From NCBI RefSeq assembly GCF_905175375.1, contig NZ_CAJIMS010000001.1, positions 1,302,001-1,366,000 on the forward strand: a stretch of DNA of 64,000 nucleotides, given 5' to 3'. The DNA comes from Chryseobacterium aquaeductus (GTDB taxonomy: Bacteria; Bacteroidota; Bacteroidia; Flavobacteriales; Weeksellaceae). Under the pieces are notes generated by a model. The model made no database searches. It saw only the letters and a list, made by a program, of their open reading frames with translations, and had not been told where the DNA came from. The position numbers and the translations under genes are program-made. Below are positions 63,050-64,000 of the stretch, one piece after another (position 1 is the first letter of the stretch; each line of letters begins with the position of its first letter).

Positions 63050-63901
63050 ATGAAATGGACAGACGACAGAAGTGGCAACGTTGATGATAGAAGAGGATCT
63101 GGAGGCGGTGGCGCAATTGTAGGTGGCGGTTTAGGAACAATTATCATTGCGGCAATTGTATTTTTTCTTGGAGGAGATCCTTCGGCAATCCTTTCTTCTG
63201 GTGGAAGTTCATCACCAAGAACCGAGCAGCGGGAACTGACGAAAGAAGAACTAAAAATTCGAGATTTTATACAGATGCTTACTGCTGAAAATGAAGAAAC
63301 CTGGACGAAAATCTTCTCAGAAAATAATATGGTGTACCAGCCTGCAAAAGTAGTTCTATTTGAAGCTCAAACACAATCTAATTGTGGAACTGCACAATCT
63401 GCAATGGGACCATTTTATTGCCCTGCAGACCAATCTGTTTACATGGACATGCGTTTTTTCAATGAGCTTCAGCAGAGATTCGGAGCTCAGGTAACAGAAT
63501 TTACTGTTGCTTATGTAATGGCTCACGAAATGGGACATCACGTTCAAAACCTGTTGGGCACTTTAGGAAAAACAGACCAGCTGAGAAGAAGTGGAAAATA
63601 TTCTGAAGAAGAAATGAATAAAGTTTCGGTTGCTACAGAACTTCAGGCCGATTTCTATGCAGGACTTTGGGCAAGATATACAAACGAAAGAGAAAAATTC
63701 TTAGAGCCTGGAGATTTAGAATCTGCAGTCGAAGCAGCAGAAGCTGTGGGTGACGACAATATTCAGCAAAGAACCCAAGGGCAAGTGAATCAGGAAAGTT
63801 TCACACATGGTTCATCGGCACAACGAAAAGAATGGTTTATGAAGGGTTACAACTCCGGAGACATCAAACAAGGAGATACCTTTAATCAACTTTTAAGATA
63901 G
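63050..63901 (+). CDS. Neutral zinc metallopeptidase (YpfJ / KPN_02809 family)
   Basis: 283 residues: the family opening 'MKWTDDRSGNVDDRRG', one Gly-rich transmembrane helix (about 21-42), and a peptidase domain with HEMGHH at 159-164 (zinc-binding HExxH) and 'ATELQADFYAGLWARY' with the third ligand region. Anchored in the inner membrane with the enzyme outside. Substrate unknown. Confidence 0.92.
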   Translation: MKWTDDRSGNVDDRRGSGGGGAIVGGGLGTIIIAAIVFFLGGDPSAILSSGGSSSPRTEQRELTKEELKIRDFIQMLTAENEETWTKIFSENNMVYQPAKVVLFEAQTQSNCGTAQSAMGPFYCPADQSVYMDMRFFNELQQRFGAQVTEFTVAYVMAHEMGHHVQNLLGTLGKTDQLRRSGKYSEEEMNKVSVATELQADFYAGLWARYTNEREKFLEPGDLESAVEAAEAVGDDNIQQRTQGQVNQESFTHGSSAQRKEWFMKGYNSGDIKQGDTFNQLLR

Positions 63902-63902
63902 C

Positions 63903-63940
63903 AAAAAGCCCTGAAGAAATTTCTTCAGGGCTTTTTATTT
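63903..63940 (+). terminator. Bidirectional terminator
   Basis: AAAAGCCCTGAAGAAA pairs with TTTCTTCAGGGCTTTT with almost no loop, followed by TATTTT. It separates the zinc peptidase gene from the convergent gene at the window end. Confidence 0.9.
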
Positions 63941-63943
63941 TAT

Positions 63944-64000
63944 TTATTTCAGCTCAATAGGATTGCTGTTTTTCTTTGCCTCTTCTTTTACTCGTTCTTC
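63944..64000 (-). CDS. C-terminal end of an unidentified gene
   Basis: On the minus strand the frame entering from the window edge reads EERVKEEAKKNSNPIELK and stops (TAA at 63944-63946). A convergent terminator lies just beyond. Only 18 residues are visible, too few to name the protein. Confidence 0.6.
   Translation of the reverse strand, partial: EERVKEEAKKNSNPIELK

Overview
The window is AT-rich chromosomal DNA from a member of the Flavobacteriia, most likely Chryseobacterium or a close relative (Weeksellaceae). The evidence is that promoters fit the Bacteroidota form TAnnTTTG, two secreted proteins carry type IX secretion (Por) sorting domains, a gldH gliding lipoprotein gene is present, the respiratory quinol oxidase is alternative complex III, glutamine synthetase is type III, and many proteins have flavobacterial signal peptides or lipoboxes. 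No rRNA, tRNA, CRISPR array or intact insertion sequence was seen.

Layout. 1-2.4 kb: a truncated serine hydrolase, a DUF1801/YdeI protein and an orphan umuC. 2.5-6.8 kb is the accessory part: an M15 endolysin-like peptidase, a patatin-like phospholipase, small unrecognised genes, a transposase remnant and a WYL-domain regulator. Each unit, including the regulator itself, is preceded by one 20-bp element placed exactly 14 nt before a TAnnTTTG box. 6.8-20.6 kb: secreted proteins, tadA, coaX, a frameshifted M23 peptidase, an M1 aminopeptidase, a DinB-like protein between two repeat copies, DUF6909, type III glutamine synthetase, an NlpC/P60 lipoprotein and a pentapeptide-repeat protein. 20.7-26.3 kb: the rod-shape operon mreB-mreC-mreD-mrdA-rodA on the minus strand. 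26.5-32.0 kb: heme genes hemA-hemC and hemD-hemE, separated by a DUF1287 protein and a broken amidase. 32.1-38 kb: sufS, rplY, prs, an SGNH lipoprotein and a FadL-type porin. 38.2-42.5 kb: ricT-like, gldH and PBP1A. 42.6-48.1 kb: selO, two Por-sorted proteins, a DUF6080 membrane protein and a SPOR protein. 48.3-56.7 kb: the complete alternative complex III operon actABCDEF. 56.8-64 kb: secreted proteins, apt, a TPR membrane protein, ribH, a glutathionylspermidine-synthase-like gene with two lipoprotein genes, a neutral zinc metallopeptidase and the end of one more gene.

The strongest candidate for something undescribed is the repeated promoter element of 2.5-5.9 kb. It has no TTG box at the normal distance. 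Its TTGTC core lies 12 nt before TA, the same geometry as the actinobacterial RecA-NDp promoter bound by the WYL activator PafBC, and one copy drives a WYL-domain gene. This suggests a small regulon controlled by a WYL protein and possibly responsive to DNA damage. The geometry is directly visible; the regulatory assignment is inference.
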